From: an uncultured Clostridia bacterium | GTDB taxonomy: Bacteria; Bacillota; Clostridia; Lachnospirales; CAG-274 | Reading direction: 5' to 3' | DNA length: 64,000 bases | NCBI GenBank assembly: GCA_947632615.1 | Contig: CANRPW010000001.1 | Location: 180,752 to 244,751, forward strand | Shown here: positions 1 through 9,246 of the stretch, piece after piece | Layout of the letters: each line of letters starts with the position of its first letter | Numbering within the stretch: the stretch's first letter is position 1 | Notes under the pieces: generated by a model | Databases searched by the model: none | Seen by the model: only the letters and a program-made list of their open reading frames with translations | What the model was told of the DNA's origin: nothing | Translations under genes and position numbers: made by a program

Positions 1-2325
1 GCAGGGCAGAAGGTAGAAGGCTTTGCCGACAACGTATGCAACAAAGCAAAGGCTATTAAAAACTGCGTTGTGGGAAGAATAGAAAAAATTGAAAAGCATC
101 CCGATGCAGACAAGCTTGTTGTATGTCAGGTGAATGTTGGAAAGGAAGAAAACATACAGATAGTTACCGGCGCGCCTAACGTATTTGAAGGGGCGTATGT
201 TCCCGTTGCCCTTGACGGAGCTGTTCTTGCAAATGATGTTAAGATAAAGAAGGGCAAGCTTCGTGGCGTTGTATCTAACGGTATGATGTGTTCGGTTGAG
301 GAATTAGGCTTTACAGAGCACGACTTTCCCGATGCTGAGTACGGCATTTATATTTTAAGAGATAAGCCGGAGCTTGGCAAAGACATAACAGAGGTTATGC
401 AGCTTAAGGACGATGTTATCGAATTTGAGATAACAAACAACAGACCCGACTGCTATTCTATATTAGGTCTTGCAAGAGAGGCAGCGGCTACATTCAGAAA
501 GCCGTTTAAATATCCCGAGATCAATGTTCAGGCAAAGGCTACGGGAAAATCGTCGGATTTTGTAACAGTAGAAATAAAGAACCCCGAGCTTTGTCCGAGA
601 TATATAGGCAGAGTTGTTAAAAATGTAAAGGTAGAGCCATCGCCATTATGGCTTCGCCACCGCCTTACAGCAGCGGGCGTAAGACCTATCAACAATATAG
701 TTGATATAACAAACTATGTTATGCTTGAGCTTGGTCAGCCCATGCACGCATTTGACATTGATACGATCGACGAGGGAAGAATTATTGTAAGAAATGCCGA
801 GGACGGAGAAAAATTCACAACTCTTGACGGTCAGCAGAGAACACTTGATTCTTCAATGCTTGTAATTTCAGACCCCAACAAGGCTGTAGCTATTGCAGGC
901 GTTATGGGTGGCGAAAATTCTAAGGTTTCACCCAACGCAGCAGCTATACTTTTTGAGTCTGCCAATTTTAACGGACCAAACATCAGAATTACAGCCAAAA
1001 AGCTTGGTATGAGAACAGACGCATCCGCTAAGTATGAAAAGGGACTCGATCCCAATACAGCCTATGATGCTGTAAACAGGGCTGTTCAGCTTGTAGAAAT
1101 GCTTGGCTGCGGTGAGGTCGTACCGGGCATGGTAGACTGCTATCCTAACAAGAGAGAACCTTGGGAGGTAGAGTATTCCGCAGAGAGCATAAACAAGCTC
1201 ATTGGCTTTAACTTATCCGATCAGGAAATGATAGACCTTCTCAAGCTTGTTGAAGTTGAGGCTGACGGCAAGGTTGCTAAAATACCTACATTCCGTCCCG
1301 ACCTCGAATCAGAGGCCGACCTTGCGGAAGAAGTAGCTCGTTTTTACGGCTATGACAAGATAGAAACCACATTGGCAGCAGGTACACCTACCTGCGGCAA
1401 GAAGAGTATGAAGCAGCTTATAGAGGATAAGACAGCGGAAATAATGGTTGCCGCAGGACTTTCAGAGGCTATGACATTCTCATTTGAAAGCCCTAAGGTA
1501 TTTGACAAGCTCAATATACCTACTGACAGTCCGCTTAGAAAAGCTGTTAAAATAACCAATCCTTTAGGCGAAGACTTCAGTGTTATGCGTACTCAGACAG
1601 TAAACGCTATGCTTAATTCTCTTGCCCTTAACTACAGCAGAAGAAACGGCGAATGCAAGCTTTTTGAAATGGGCAGGGTTTACCTTCCCGAAAAGACACC
1701 TATTGAAAAGCTGCCCTATGAGCAGCCTACACTTACTATAGGTATGTACGGAAATGATGTAGATTTTTACACCATAAAGGGAATTATAGAGGAGCTTGCA
1801 AAAGCACTTGGTTTTGATGACAAATTATATTTTATGCCAAAATCTGACATTCCTTATATGCATCCCGGCAGACTTGCAGAGGTATTTTACGGCAAGGAAA
1901 GTTTGGGATATGTAGGAGAGGTTCATCCTTCCATACTCAAAAATTATTCTATAGGAACAAAGGCGTATATTGCTGTTATAGATATGGCAAAATATAATGA
2001 GCTGGCAAGCTTTGAACACACATTTAAGCCATTGCCAAAATATCCCGCTGTTGAAAGAGATATTGCTATGCTCGTAGACGATGATACTACAGTTATGGAG
2101 ATCGAAAACATTATTAAGCAGAAGGGCGGAAAATATCTGGATCGTGTAAAGCTGTTTGACGTTTACAAGGGAGATCAGATAGAAAAAGGTATGAAGTCGG
2201 TGGCTTACAGCATTAAGTTCCGTTCTGCTGACAGGACTCTTACAGATGAGGACGTCAGCAAGCCTATAAGCAAGATAATAACTGCTCTTAAGGAAAATTT
2301 GGGAGCCCAGCTCAGAGATAAATAA
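1..2325 (+). CDS. pheT: Phenylalanyl-tRNA synthetase beta subunit, 5'-truncated by window
   Basis: The beta chain of the alpha2-beta2 enzyme that charges tRNA-Phe in the cytoplasm. The frame is open from the first base, so the start lies outside the window; 774 residues are visible against roughly 800 in the family, so only some 20-30 N-terminal residues are missing. The EMAP/OB tRNA-binding segment is seen first (KHPDADKLVVCQV), then the B3/B4 editing region, the B5 domain, and a C-terminal FDX-ACB anticodon-binding domain with KYPAVERDIAMLVDD. pheS would be expected just upstream. A hairpin pair follows the stop codon and may end transcription. Confidence 0.97.
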   Translation, partial: AGQKVEGFADNVCNKAKAIKNCVVGRIEKIEKHPDADKLVVCQVNVGKEENIQIVTGAPNVFEGAYVPVALDGAVLANDVKIKKGKLRGVVSNGMMCSVEELGFTEHDFPDAEYGIYILRDKPELGKDITEVMQLKDDVIEFEITNNRPDCYSILGLAREAAATFRKPFKYPEINVQAKATGKSSDFVTVEIKNPELCPRYIGRVVKNVKVEPSPLWLRHRLTAAGVRPINNIVDITNYVMLELGQPMHAFDIDTIDEGRIIVRNAEDGEKFTTLDGQQRTLDSSMLVISDPNKAVAIAGVMGGENSKVSPNAAAILFESANFNGPNIRITAKKLGMRTDASAKYEKGLDPNTAYDAVNRAVQLVEMLGCGEVVPGMVDCYPNKREPWEVEYSAESINKLIGFNLSDQEMIDLLKLVEVEADGKVAKIPTFRPDLESEADLAEEVARFYGYDKIETTLAAGTPTCGKKSMKQLIEDKTAEIMVAAGLSEAMTFSFESPKVFDKLNIPTDSPLRKAVKITNPLGEDFSVMRTQTVNAMLNSLALNYSRRNGECKLFEMGRVYLPEKTPIEKLPYEQPTLTIGMYGNDVDFYTIKGIIEELAKALGFDDKLYFMPKSDIPYMHPGRLAEVFYGKESLGYVGEVHPSILKNYSIGTKAYIAVIDMAKYNELASFEHTFKPLPKYPAVERDIAMLVDDDTTVMEIENIIKQKGGKYLDRVKLFDVYKGDQIEKGMKSVAYSIKFRSADRTLTDEDVSKPISKIITALKENLGAQLRDK

Positions 2326-2327
2326 TT

Positions 2328-2417
2328 GCCCCGCTTTTTAAAATCATCAAAGATGATTTATAAAAAGGCGGACCATCGGGGCGAACCCGGCGGCGGCTAC
2401 GCCGCCGCCGGGTTCGC
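2328..2417. repeat. Tandem hairpin element 1
   Basis: Two adjacent inverted repeats fill the gap after pheT. The first is imperfect and AT-rich, with AAATCATC pairing GATGATTT around an AAA loop and a T/A-run extension. The second is a perfect 17-bp GC-rich stem (2381-2397 with 2401-2417) around TAC. The linker GGCGGACCATCGGGGCGAA resembles the linker of element 5, which supports a shared origin. It may also act as a terminator for pheT. Confidence 0.8.
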
Positions 2418-2468
2418 TAAATCGGCAGAAATAGGGTTATTCTTTAAATTATAGAAGAAAGGCATTTT

Positions 2469-3572
2469 ATGAAAAAAGGATTTTTCGGACTTTTAATATT
2501 TATCATGGTATGTGCAGTTAATGTGACGGCGGTTTCTGCGGCTTGTACGAGATTTACGGCGCAAACAGAGGTGGATGGCAAGAATGTAAGCTTTACGGGC
2601 TATGACGTTGACGGAAAAAAGCTTGTGAAGATATGGGATCTTGCAGGTGTACTTAAAAATACTGTTTGTATGTTCGATCTTAGCTGGAACAGTGTAGATA
2701 AGCAGCTTAATATTTTGCCTATGTACAATTATTCCGGTGAACTTTCCGGCGCTGACTATAGTACGGCAGAGCCGGTTTGTTCTGAAAGTGCCGTATATCT
2801 TAAATATAACGGTGATGTAACGGAAATTCCTGCGTATTTAATAAACGGAAGCAATTATGTGGAAATGAATGCCGCAGGATATATAATGGGATATGACATC
2901 CGTGTAAGCGACGACGGCAGTGTGGTTGAATTTTTAGCCGGTGACACTGTTATTAAAAAGGTCAGGTTAAACACATTTACAGACAGCAAGTGTATAGCTC
3001 TTACCTTTGATGACGGACCTATGAAAGGCTCGACGGAAAAAATACTTGCTGCCCTTGACAAGGTGGGCGGACACGCCACATTCTTTGTTGTGGGCGAGAT
3101 GGTGGATGAATATCCTTATCTTGTAAAGAGTATTATAGAGCAGGGAAGCGAAGTCGGAAACCATACCTACGATCATTCTCGTCTTACAGACTTAAGTGAT
3201 GCAGACATATTAAAGGAGATATACTCAACCTCAAACTCTGTGTATGCTGCTGCAGGAGTGTATCCTTATATAGGCAGACCGCCTTATGGAGCAATAAACG
3301 AGGTTGTTAAAACAGCTGTTAATATTGACTGGTATAACTGGAATATAGATACGCTGGATTGGAAATATAGAGATCCGGAGTATGTATATAATTATGTTAT
3401 GGAGAATGTAAAAGACGGAGATGTGGTATTAATGCACGATCTTCATCCTACAACGGCGCAGGCTATGGAAAAAGCCATACCCGACCTTGCGGCAAAGGGC
3501 TTTAAGCTTGTTACCATTGACGAGCTTGCTCAGGCTAAAGGCAAGGAAAATATAAAAGGGTTTGTAAAATAG
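2469..3572 (+). CDS. Secreted polysaccharide deacetylase (NodB domain)
   Basis: Predicted cell-envelope deacetylase acting on peptidoglycan or another N-acetylated glycan outside the membrane. Residues 1 to about 24 form a signal peptide (Lys-Lys, hydrophobic core, AVSA/A). Residues about 30-165 resemble the copper-amine-oxidase N-terminal-like domain common in clostridial wall proteins. The NodB domain (about 175-355) has all five motifs: TFDDGP, HTYDH, GRPPYG, DTLDW and LMHD, so metal-binding Asp/His residues are present. The start follows a GAAAGG site. It lies alone between two hairpin elements. The substrate is inferred from the family, not shown. Confidence 0.88.
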   Translation: MKKGFFGLLIFIMVCAVNVTAVSAACTRFTAQTEVDGKNVSFTGYDVDGKKLVKIWDLAGVLKNTVCMFDLSWNSVDKQLNILPMYNYSGELSGADYSTAEPVCSESAVYLKYNGDVTEIPAYLINGSNYVEMNAAGYIMGYDIRVSDDGSVVEFLAGDTVIKKVRLNTFTDSKCIALTFDDGPMKGSTEKILAALDKVGGHATFFVVGEMVDEYPYLVKSIIEQGSEVGNHTYDHSRLTDLSDADILKEIYSTSNSVYAAAGVYPYIGRPPYGAINEVVKTAVNIDWYNWNIDTLDWKYRDPEYVYNYVMENVKDGDVVLMHDLHPTTAQAMEKAIPDLAAKGFKLVTIDELAQAKGKENIKGFVK

Positions 3573-3581
3573 AGCTTCCGC

Positions 3582-3755
3582 GGGGGAACGCCCCGACAAG
3601 CAGACAAGTCCCCATAACGTCTTTAGACGTTATGGGGACTTGTCTGCTTGTCGGGGCGTTCCCCCACGGGTCGGGGCGAGGCGGCAAGCGGGACAGGGAC
3701 GGACAAACCCCTTTAGGGGTTTGTCCGTCCCTGTCCCGCTTGCCGCCTCGCCCCG
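3582..3755. repeat. Tandem perfect hairpin element 2
   Basis: Two perfect 41-bp stems stand in tandem. Arms 3582-3622 and 3625-3665 match base for base, as do 3672-3712 and 3715-3755. Both have the apex CTTTAG. The distal flank CCGCAGTGGTTTAC (3767-3780), read on the minus strand, contains ACTGCGG, also seen at elements 3 and 5. The element lies between convergent genes, so it could end transcription from both sides, though no T-run follows. Confidence 0.92.
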
Positions 3756-3776
3756 GCCTCGTAGTACCGCAGTGGT

Positions 3777-4100
3777 TTACAATGAATGTATCGGCTGTTT
3801 TTCTGATAGAGGATCATGTTTTTCAAGTATGCTGTCACTTAGACTGTTAAGTCCTTCTACAATGTCATAATATCGTTTTGGAAGAACCACCGAAAAATCT
3901 AAGGTGGGTTCGTCAAAGTCATATTCTTCTATAAGCTCTGCCGCCTTATCGGTTATGCCATTTATGAGCTTGGCTATTTTTTTTGTAATATTTTCTATTT
4001 CGCTCATGTTTTCGGGGAGGACAGCATATTTTTTTAAAAACTCCTCACCCTCGTCAAGCATAGCGCCCAAAACTCCCTTATCCTCAACAATTATAGCCAT
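3777..4100 (-). CDS. Hypothetical protein, 107 aa
   Basis: No family recognised. The protein is acidic and appears all-helical, with probable amphipathic helices around residues 10-65 and no signal peptide or membrane segment. The chosen ATG follows AAAGGAGGAG at good spacing; an upstream TTG in the same frame overlaps that ribosome site and is unlikely. It starts about 20 bases after the truA stop and is probably the last gene of the plsC-truA transcription unit. Its 3' end abuts the convergent hairpin element. Confidence 0.72.
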   Translation of the reverse strand: MAIIVEDKGVLGAMLDEGEEFLKKYAVLPENMSEIENITKKIAKLINGITDKAAELIEEYDFDEPTLDFSVVLPKRYYDIVEGLNSLSDSILEKHDPLSEKQPIHSL

Positions 4101-4120
4101 TAGCTTCTCCTCCTTTTTCG

Positions 4121-4855
4121 TCAATACAAAGCATATTCCATTATAAGACCCTTTGCAGGGGCAGTAAAGCCGGCTTTGCTTCTGTCGCCTGTTTCAAAAA
4201 CCTCATCTATAACGGAAATATCCTTTTCTCCCGTGCCTATTTCTATAAGCGTACCTGTAATTATTCTCACCATGTTGTGGAGATAACCGCTTGCGGTATA
4301 GGTTATATCAAGCTCCCCATCCTTTTCTGTCATTTCAATGTCAAAAATTTTACGGACAGTTGATTTTTTGGGCTTTTTTACAGATGAAAAGCCTATAAAA
4401 TCATGAGTGCCCATAAGCAGTTTTGCTGCCTCGCGCATTTTTTCTATATCTAAGCTGTCATAAAAATCAAACACGAATTTTCTTTCAAACACATTTGAAT
4501 GACCGCTTGTGTTTATCCTATAGGTGTATACTTTTTTGAGTACGTTATAGCGGCTGTGAAAGCGGTCCGAAACATATTTTGCATCCCATACGGCAATATC
4601 GGAAGGCAGCTTTTCGTTAATAGACTTAAGAATATCCTGAGGAAAAAGTGTTGAGTCTGTATGAAAATTCACCGTCTGTGCCTTTGCATGGACTCCCGCA
4701 TCTGTTCTGCCGCTGGCAGTTATTTGTATGGGTGAACCTATTATGTCTGTCAGTACATCCTCTAATTTTTGCTGTACGGTGGGCTTTCCCACCTGTCGCT
4801 GGAAGCCGTAATATCTGCTTCCGTCATAGCTTACCAAAAGCCTGATATTACTCAT
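4121..4855 (-). CDS. truA: tRNA pseudouridine38-40 synthase
   Basis: Converts uridines 38-40 of the tRNA anticodon arm to pseudouridine. The 244-aa length is normal for TruA. The N-terminal SYDGSRYYGFQRQ and the catalytic segment ASGRTDAGVHA, with the essential Asp, are clear, as is the later HDFIGFSS. The ATG was chosen over an upstream GTG because AGGTGG precedes it at the right distance. It overlaps the 3' end of the acyltransferase gene by 8 bases, so the two are likely translationally coupled. Confidence 0.95.
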   Translation of the reverse strand: MSNIRLLVSYDGSRYYGFQRQVGKPTVQQKLEDVLTDIIGSPIQITASGRTDAGVHAKAQTVNFHTDSTLFPQDILKSINEKLPSDIAVWDAKYVSDRFHSRYNVLKKVYTYRINTSGHSNVFERKFVFDFYDSLDIEKMREAAKLLMGTHDFIGFSSVKKPKKSTVRKIFDIEMTEKDGELDITYTASGYLHNMVRIITGTLIEIGTGEKDISVIDEVFETGDRSKAGFTAPAKGLIMEYALY

Positions 4856-5576
4856 TTTTAAGACCACCTGCTATAATTTCTCTGACTGTTACGTGCAGAT
4901 CTCCCGCTTCATCCTTCGTGAGGTTTTCTGTATATATGGGCTTATGAATTATCAGCCTTACATGAGAGGGTCTTATGTTATTGTGCCCTTCCTCCATTAT
5001 TTTATAGCTGCCGTCTATGGTGACAGGAATAATGGGCGCTTTTGATTTTGTGGCGAGCTTAAAGCTGCCTGCGTGAAACCGACCCACAGGCCCGCCCTTG
5101 CTTCTTGTGCCCTCGGGAAATATTACCATGCTCTGCCCCGATCTTATCTGTTTTATGCCGTCTATTATGACCTGCATAGACTGTTTCATATCGCTTCTGT
5201 CCATAAAAAGGCAGTGTATAAGCTCCATCCAGTCGCTTAAAAATGGGAATTTTTTAAGATCCGTCTTGGCAATGAATCCAATGGGGATCGTCATATTGCC
5301 CATGAGAATAGGTATGTCAAAAAAACCCTGATGGTTAGAAACTACAAGCACAGCCCTGTCATTTATTATGTTTTCTGCGCCGATCACCTCAACATCTGAG
5401 CCAGTAGACCTTACTATATATTTTGCCCAATTTTCGGCATCTGCCCATATTCTTTTGTCACATTCTTCTTTAGTGTGCGTTTTTAGCATTTTTTTAACTC
5501 TTACAGTTTCTGCTAAATTTCTTGTCAGCCACGCAAACTGGCGGATATACCAAAAAATACTTTTAATATTTATCAT
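4848..5576 (-). CDS. plsC: 1-acyl-sn-glycerol-3-phosphate acyltransferase
   Basis: Membrane-associated enzyme that adds the second acyl chain to make phosphatidic acid for phospholipid synthesis. The PlsC/LPLAT motifs are present: NHQGFFDIP (the HX4D catalytic pair) near residue 82 and FPEGTRSKGG near residue 155, with the later PIIPVTIDGS block. Length (242 aa) is typical. AAGGAGA precedes the ATG. It is first in a leftward group with truA and a hypothetical gene. Acyl donor and exact substrate are inferred from the family. Confidence 0.92.
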   Translation of the reverse strand: MINIKSIFWYIRQFAWLTRNLAETVRVKKMLKTHTKEECDKRIWADAENWAKYIVRSTGSDVEVIGAENIINDRAVLVVSNHQGFFDIPILMGNMTIPIGFIAKTDLKKFPFLSDWMELIHCLFMDRSDMKQSMQVIIDGIKQIRSGQSMVIFPEGTRSKGGPVGRFHAGSFKLATKSKAPIIPVTIDGSYKIMEEGHNNIRPSHVRLIIHKPIYTENLTKDEAGDLHVTVREIIAGGLKNE

Positions 5577-5710
5577 TTTTTTCTCCTTAAATTAAATAAA
5601 AATCTTTTACTTAACTTCAAAGTGTGGTACAATATATACATAATTATAACTTAATTTTAGCAAATTTGGAAGAGTAAATTTGCAAAAATGCGAAAATGTA
5701 AAAATATAAG

Positions 5711-5858
5711 CCGACCCGACTGCGGAGCAGGGGCGAGGGCGAGAGCCTTTCCACTCAATCAGTCAGCCAAGGGCTGACTGAGTGAGTGGAAAGGTTCTCG
5801 CCCTCGCCCCGCGGCCCCACCCGGCAAGTCAGCCGTAGGCTGACTTGCCGGGTGGGGC
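5711..5858. repeat. Tandem hairpin element 3, in a 322-bp intergenic gap
   Basis: The gap between divergent plsC and rsmB (5577-5898) holds no gene. A 39-bp stem (5730-5768 with 5772-5810; one mismatch and one G-T pair) is followed by a perfect 21-bp stem (5814-5834 with 5838-5858, loop GTA). The left terminus CCGACCCGACTGCGG (5711-5725) matches 13 of 15 bases of the element 5 terminus read in reverse. The hairpins would lie in the rsmB leader. A TACAAT box at 5628-5633 is a weak rightward promoter candidate. Confidence 0.9.
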
Positions 5859-5898
5859 GGATATCATTTTTTTCAATAATGACATAAAGGGAGTAATT

Positions 5899-7236
5899 AT
5901 GACAGAAAGAGAAATAGCTGTTGCTGTTATAACAAAAACAAACGAAAAGGGCTTTGGAAACATTGTTTTAAGACAATGTCTTGGCAGACATAAAGGGCTT
6001 TCAAGAGTCCAGCGTGCTTTTGTTACTGAGCTTGTAAACGGCACCTTCAGAAATTTAATTAGAATAGATTACATAATAGGGCGTTTTTCAAGTGTTAAAA
6101 CAAACAAAATGAAGCCGCTCATACTTAATGTACTCAGAATTTCCGTTTATCAGCTTCTTTTTATGGATAAGGTCCCTACATCGGCGGCAATAAACGAGGC
6201 TTGCGAGTTGGTCAAAAAGAAGGGCTTTAAAAATCTTACAGGCTTTGTAAACGGCGTACTCAGAAACATTGACAGAAATATAAATAAAATACCATACCCT
6301 AATATGGAGAAAGAGCCTGTCAGATATCTTTCGGTAATGTATTCTTACCCCGAAGATATAATCAAATATTGGCTTGAGTCACATACCTTTGACGAAGTGC
6401 TGGCATTATGTAAGGAAAATTTAAAGACTCCTAAGGTGACTGCTGCCGTAAATACTCTTAAAATATCCGATGACGAGCTTATTGCTAAGCTCAGAGATGA
6501 AGGCTCTTATGCCGCAAAGGCAAAGGTTGGCAGGGGTATAATAGCCCTTTCCAAAACCTCTGATATGACGGAGAGCGAGCCTTTTAAAAAGGGATATTTT
6601 CATATAATGGATCAAAGCTCCTTTATGAGCGTGCGTATACTTGACCCTAAGGCGGGAGAAAAAATACTTGATGTGTGCGCAGCTCCCGGCGGCAAGAGCT
6701 TTCTTGCTGCATATATGATGGAGAATAGGGGAGAGATAGTTTCGAGAGATATATATCCCCATAAAATAAAGCTTGTGGAAAGCGGCGCTAAAAGACTTGG
6801 CATTGATATTATAAAAACGGAAAACTTATCCGGCGAGGTATTTAAGGAAGAGGATGCAGAAGTCTTTGACAGGGTTCTGGTTGATGCTCCATGCTCGGGG
6901 TTGGGACTTCTTAAAAGAAAGCCCGATATTAAGTATAACAAGACTCTTGATGATATAAAGGCTCTTGCCGAAGTACAGAGAAAAATACTTGAGGTATCTC
7001 AGAAATATGTAAAGCCGGGTGGCGTGCTTGTGTACTCTACCTGCACAGTGTCCCCTCTTGAAAATGAGGACAATGTAAATTGGTTTTTGAAAAACTTTGA
7101 TTTTGAAGCCTGGGATATCAGCGACTGCCTGCCTCAGAATATAGAGTGTTCTACGCTTAAAGATGGATATATCAATATAACGCCATTTATGTGGGGCGGC
7201 GACGGCTTTTTTGTTGCTAAATTCAGAAAAAGGTGA
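5899..7236 (+). CDS. rsmB: 16S rRNA (cytosine967-C5)-methyltransferase
   Basis: Methylates C967 of 16S rRNA using S-adenosylmethionine. Residues 1 to about 130 form the NusB-like RNA-binding domain; the rest is the Rossmann methyltransferase with DVCAAPGGKS near 257 (SAM site), DAPCSGLG near 329 and VYSTCTVSP near 379, whose Cys is the catalytic nucleophile. The ATG at this position follows AAAGGGAG; an upstream in-frame ATG lies next to the palindromic element and has no such site. It begins a rightward operon with rlmN. Confidence 0.95.
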   Translation: MTEREIAVAVITKTNEKGFGNIVLRQCLGRHKGLSRVQRAFVTELVNGTFRNLIRIDYIIGRFSSVKTNKMKPLILNVLRISVYQLLFMDKVPTSAAINEACELVKKKGFKNLTGFVNGVLRNIDRNINKIPYPNMEKEPVRYLSVMYSYPEDIIKYWLESHTFDEVLALCKENLKTPKVTAAVNTLKISDDELIAKLRDEGSYAAKAKVGRGIIALSKTSDMTESEPFKKGYFHIMDQSSFMSVRILDPKAGEKILDVCAAPGGKSFLAAYMMENRGEIVSRDIYPHKIKLVESGAKRLGIDIIKTENLSGEVFKEEDAEVFDRVLVDAPCSGLGLLKRKPDIKYNKTLDDIKALAEVQRKILEVSQKYVKPGGVLVYSTCTVSPLENEDNVNWFLKNFDFEAWDISDCLPQNIECSTLKDGYINITPFMWGGDGFFVAKFRKR

Positions 7237-7240
7237 TTTT

Positions 7241-8275
7241 ATGGAAAAAGCAGATATACTTTCTATGGAAAAGGACCTTTTATGTGAATATATGAAAACT
7301 CTTGGCGAAGCGGCGTTCAGAGGAAAGCAGGTTTTTAGCTGGCTGCATGCAAAAAAAGCTGTAAATTTTGATGATATGACAAACCTTTCCAAAGCCTTGA
7401 GAGAAAAGCTTAAGGAAAATGCTGACATAAAGGGACTTAAATATATTAAAAAACACAAATCTTTGGACGATGAAACAATAAAATACTTGTTTGAAACGGA
7501 GAAGGGTTATATAATAGAGAGTGTTCTTATGAAATACAGCTATGGTTATACGGTGTGTGTTTCCACTCAGGCAGGCTGCCGAATGGGCTGCAGCTTTTGT
7601 GCTTCCACTATAGGCGGACTTGAAAGCAACCTGACTGCCGGAGAGATAGCTTCTCAGATATATGAGATAGAAAAGCAGGAGAATATAAGGGTCAGCAGGG
7701 TGGTTATGATGGGCTGCGGAGAACCCTTGGATAATTTCCGTAATTCTGTTGCTTTTATAAACATTATCTCCGACAGCGACGGAGCAGGAATAAGCAAAAG
7801 AAGGATAACACTTTCTACCTGCGGACTCACCGAAAAAATTTATGAGCTTGCCGAGCTTGACCTTCCTATAACACTGGCAATATCTCTTCATGCACCGAAT
7901 GACGACATAAGGCGTTCTATTATGCCTGTTGCTAAAAAATACTCAATAGATGAAGTGTTAAAAGCAGCAAAGCATTATGCAGAGGTCACCGGAAGGCGAG
8001 TTACCTTTGAATATTCTCTTATAGACGGTGTAAATGATCTGCCGGAAAATGCCGAGGAGCTTACAAAAAGGCTTAAATCTATTTTGGCTCATGTGAATCT
8101 TATACCCGTAAACCCTGTAGAGGAAAGAGGATATAAAAAAAGCTCTGACAATAATGTCAAAAATTTCAGCAAAATTTTGTCGTCAAGGAGTATAGAAAAT
8201 ACCGTAAGGCGCAGTCTTGGCACCGATATCAATGCAGCCTGCGGTCAACTTAGAAAAAGCTATAAAAAAATATAA
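7241..8275 (+). CDS. rlmN: 23S rRNA A2503 / tRNA A37 C2-methyltransferase
   Basis: Radical SAM enzyme that makes 2-methyladenosine in 23S rRNA and some tRNAs. The CX3CX2C iron-sulfur motif is seen as CRMGCSFC near residue 113, followed by MGCGEPLDN. The C-terminal Cys that forms the covalent RNA intermediate is in NAACGQLR. Length (344 aa) is typical. The start follows AAAGGTG, whose TGA is the rsmB stop, so the genes are tightly coupled. The long hairpin element 4 follows. Confidence 0.96.
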   Translation: MEKADILSMEKDLLCEYMKTLGEAAFRGKQVFSWLHAKKAVNFDDMTNLSKALREKLKENADIKGLKYIKKHKSLDDETIKYLFETEKGYIIESVLMKYSYGYTVCVSTQAGCRMGCSFCASTIGGLESNLTAGEIASQIYEIEKQENIRVSRVVMMGCGEPLDNFRNSVAFINIISDSDGAGISKRRITLSTCGLTEKIYELAELDLPITLAISLHAPNDDIRRSIMPVAKKYSIDEVLKAAKHYAEVTGRRVTFEYSLIDGVNDLPENAEELTKRLKSILAHVNLIPVNPVEERGYKKSSDNNVKNFSKILSSRSIENTVRRSLGTDINAACGQLRKSYKKI

Positions 8276-8300
8276 AAATCTGCGATTTTTACGCGGGATA

Positions 8301-8470
8301 CCGAACCGGCTGAGGAGCCGCAGGGGCGGAGCGAGCAGCAGCAACAGAGGGAAACAGCTCCCTCGGAGCTGTTTCCCTCTGTTGCTGCTGCTCGCTCCGC
8401 CCCTGCGGCTCCGGCTTGTTGTATATCTTTAAAACCGTCAAAGACGGTTTTAAAGATATACAACAAGCCG
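8301..8470. repeat. Tandem perfect hairpin element 4
   Basis: A perfect 48-bp GC-rich stem (8314-8361 with 8365-8412, loop CTC) is followed at once by a perfect 28-bp AT-rich stem (8412-8439 with 8443-8470, loop AAA). The left terminus CCGAACCGGCTGAGG (8301-8315) matches 12 of 15 bases of the element 3 terminus. It separates rlmN from the phosphatase gene on the same strand and would be transcribed as a very stable structure if there is read-through. Confidence 0.92.
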
Positions 8471-8508
8471 TGGGCAAATAAAAATCAAAAAAAAGAGGTG
8501 AAAAAGCA

Positions 8509-9246
8509 GTGAAAGGCTATGGTAAAAGCGATATTGGAAAAATACGTGAGCTCAACGAAGATTCCTTTTTTGTATCAAACCAACCTGTGGGAAAGCTCCC
8601 TAACCTTTATATAGTTGCCGATGGCATGGGCGGCTATAAGGGCGGCGAGGTCGCCAGCAGCTCTTCTATAAAATATTTTTGTGAATATATAGAAAATGCA
8701 AACGGTGATGAGGATGTTTTGGATCTGCTTATAGGCGGAGTCAAGTTTGCAAATGTGAAAATAATAGAAGATGCGAGGAAGGAAGAAAAACGACTGGGCG
8801 GAATGGGAACAACCTTTATTGCCCTTGTTGTTAAAGACAGTAGGCTTTATATTGCTCATGTAGGCGATTCAAGGCTTTATATTTCAGAGGGTGAAGAGAT
8901 TATTCAGCTTACCACCGACCATTCATATGTTATGGAGCTTGTGAAAGCGGGCAAGCTGACTATGGAGGAGGCAAGGTGGCACCCCGATAAAAATTGGATA
9001 ACAAGAGCTCTTGGGGTAGATGATGAGCTCCTTGTTGACGGTATTGTGAAGGATCTTGACAAAAGATATATATTGATGTGTACCGATGGGCTGACAAATA
9101 TGATCGAAGACAGAGATATAGCTTATCTGCTAAACTCCGATAAAACTCTGGAGGATAAGGCGGAGGAGCTTATTAGAACTGCCAATGAAAACGGAGGGCA
9201 TGACAATATTACTGCCATACTCATAGACAGGGAGGTTGATGATTGA
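8509..9246 (+). CDS. PP2C-family Ser/Thr protein phosphatase
   Basis: Cytosolic metal-dependent phosphatase that reverses phosphorylation by the adjoining PASTA kinase (Stp/PrpC role). PP2C motifs run in order: ELNEDSFF, VADGMGGYKGGE, GMGTTFIAL, HVGDSRLY, TTDHSYV, CTDGLTNMI and GGHDNITAIL, giving the full set of metal-binding Asp residues. Length 245 aa is normal. GTG start preceded by AGAGGTG. Its stop overlaps the kinase start, the usual arrangement for this pair in Firmicutes. Confidence 0.95.
   Translation: MKGYGKSDIGKIRELNEDSFFVSNQPVGKLPNLYIVADGMGGYKGGEVASSSSIKYFCEYIENANGDEDVLDLLIGGVKFANVKIIEDARKEEKRLGGMGTTFIALVVKDSRLYIAHVGDSRLYISEGEEIIQLTTDHSYVMELVKAGKLTMEEARWHPDKNWITRALGVDDELLVDGIVKDLDKRYILMCTDGLTNMIEDRDIAYLLNSDKTLEDKAEELIRTANENGGHDNITAILIDREVDD

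Noticed and set aside
3632..3870. Two plus-strand ORFs of about 72-76 codons across hairpin element 2
   Set aside because: They only read through the two perfect palindromes and into the antisense of the hypothetical gene; no ribosome site and low-complexity content.
6826..7891. Long minus-strand ORFs (about 203-210 codons) opposite rsmB and rlmN
   Set aside because: Antisense shadows of strongly conserved genes, with Cys/Phe/Tyr-rich implausible products.
8217..8477. Several 62-71 codon ORFs on both strands across hairpin element 4
   Set aside because: Open frames arise from the GC-rich palindrome itself; mirrored on both strands and with no initiation signals.
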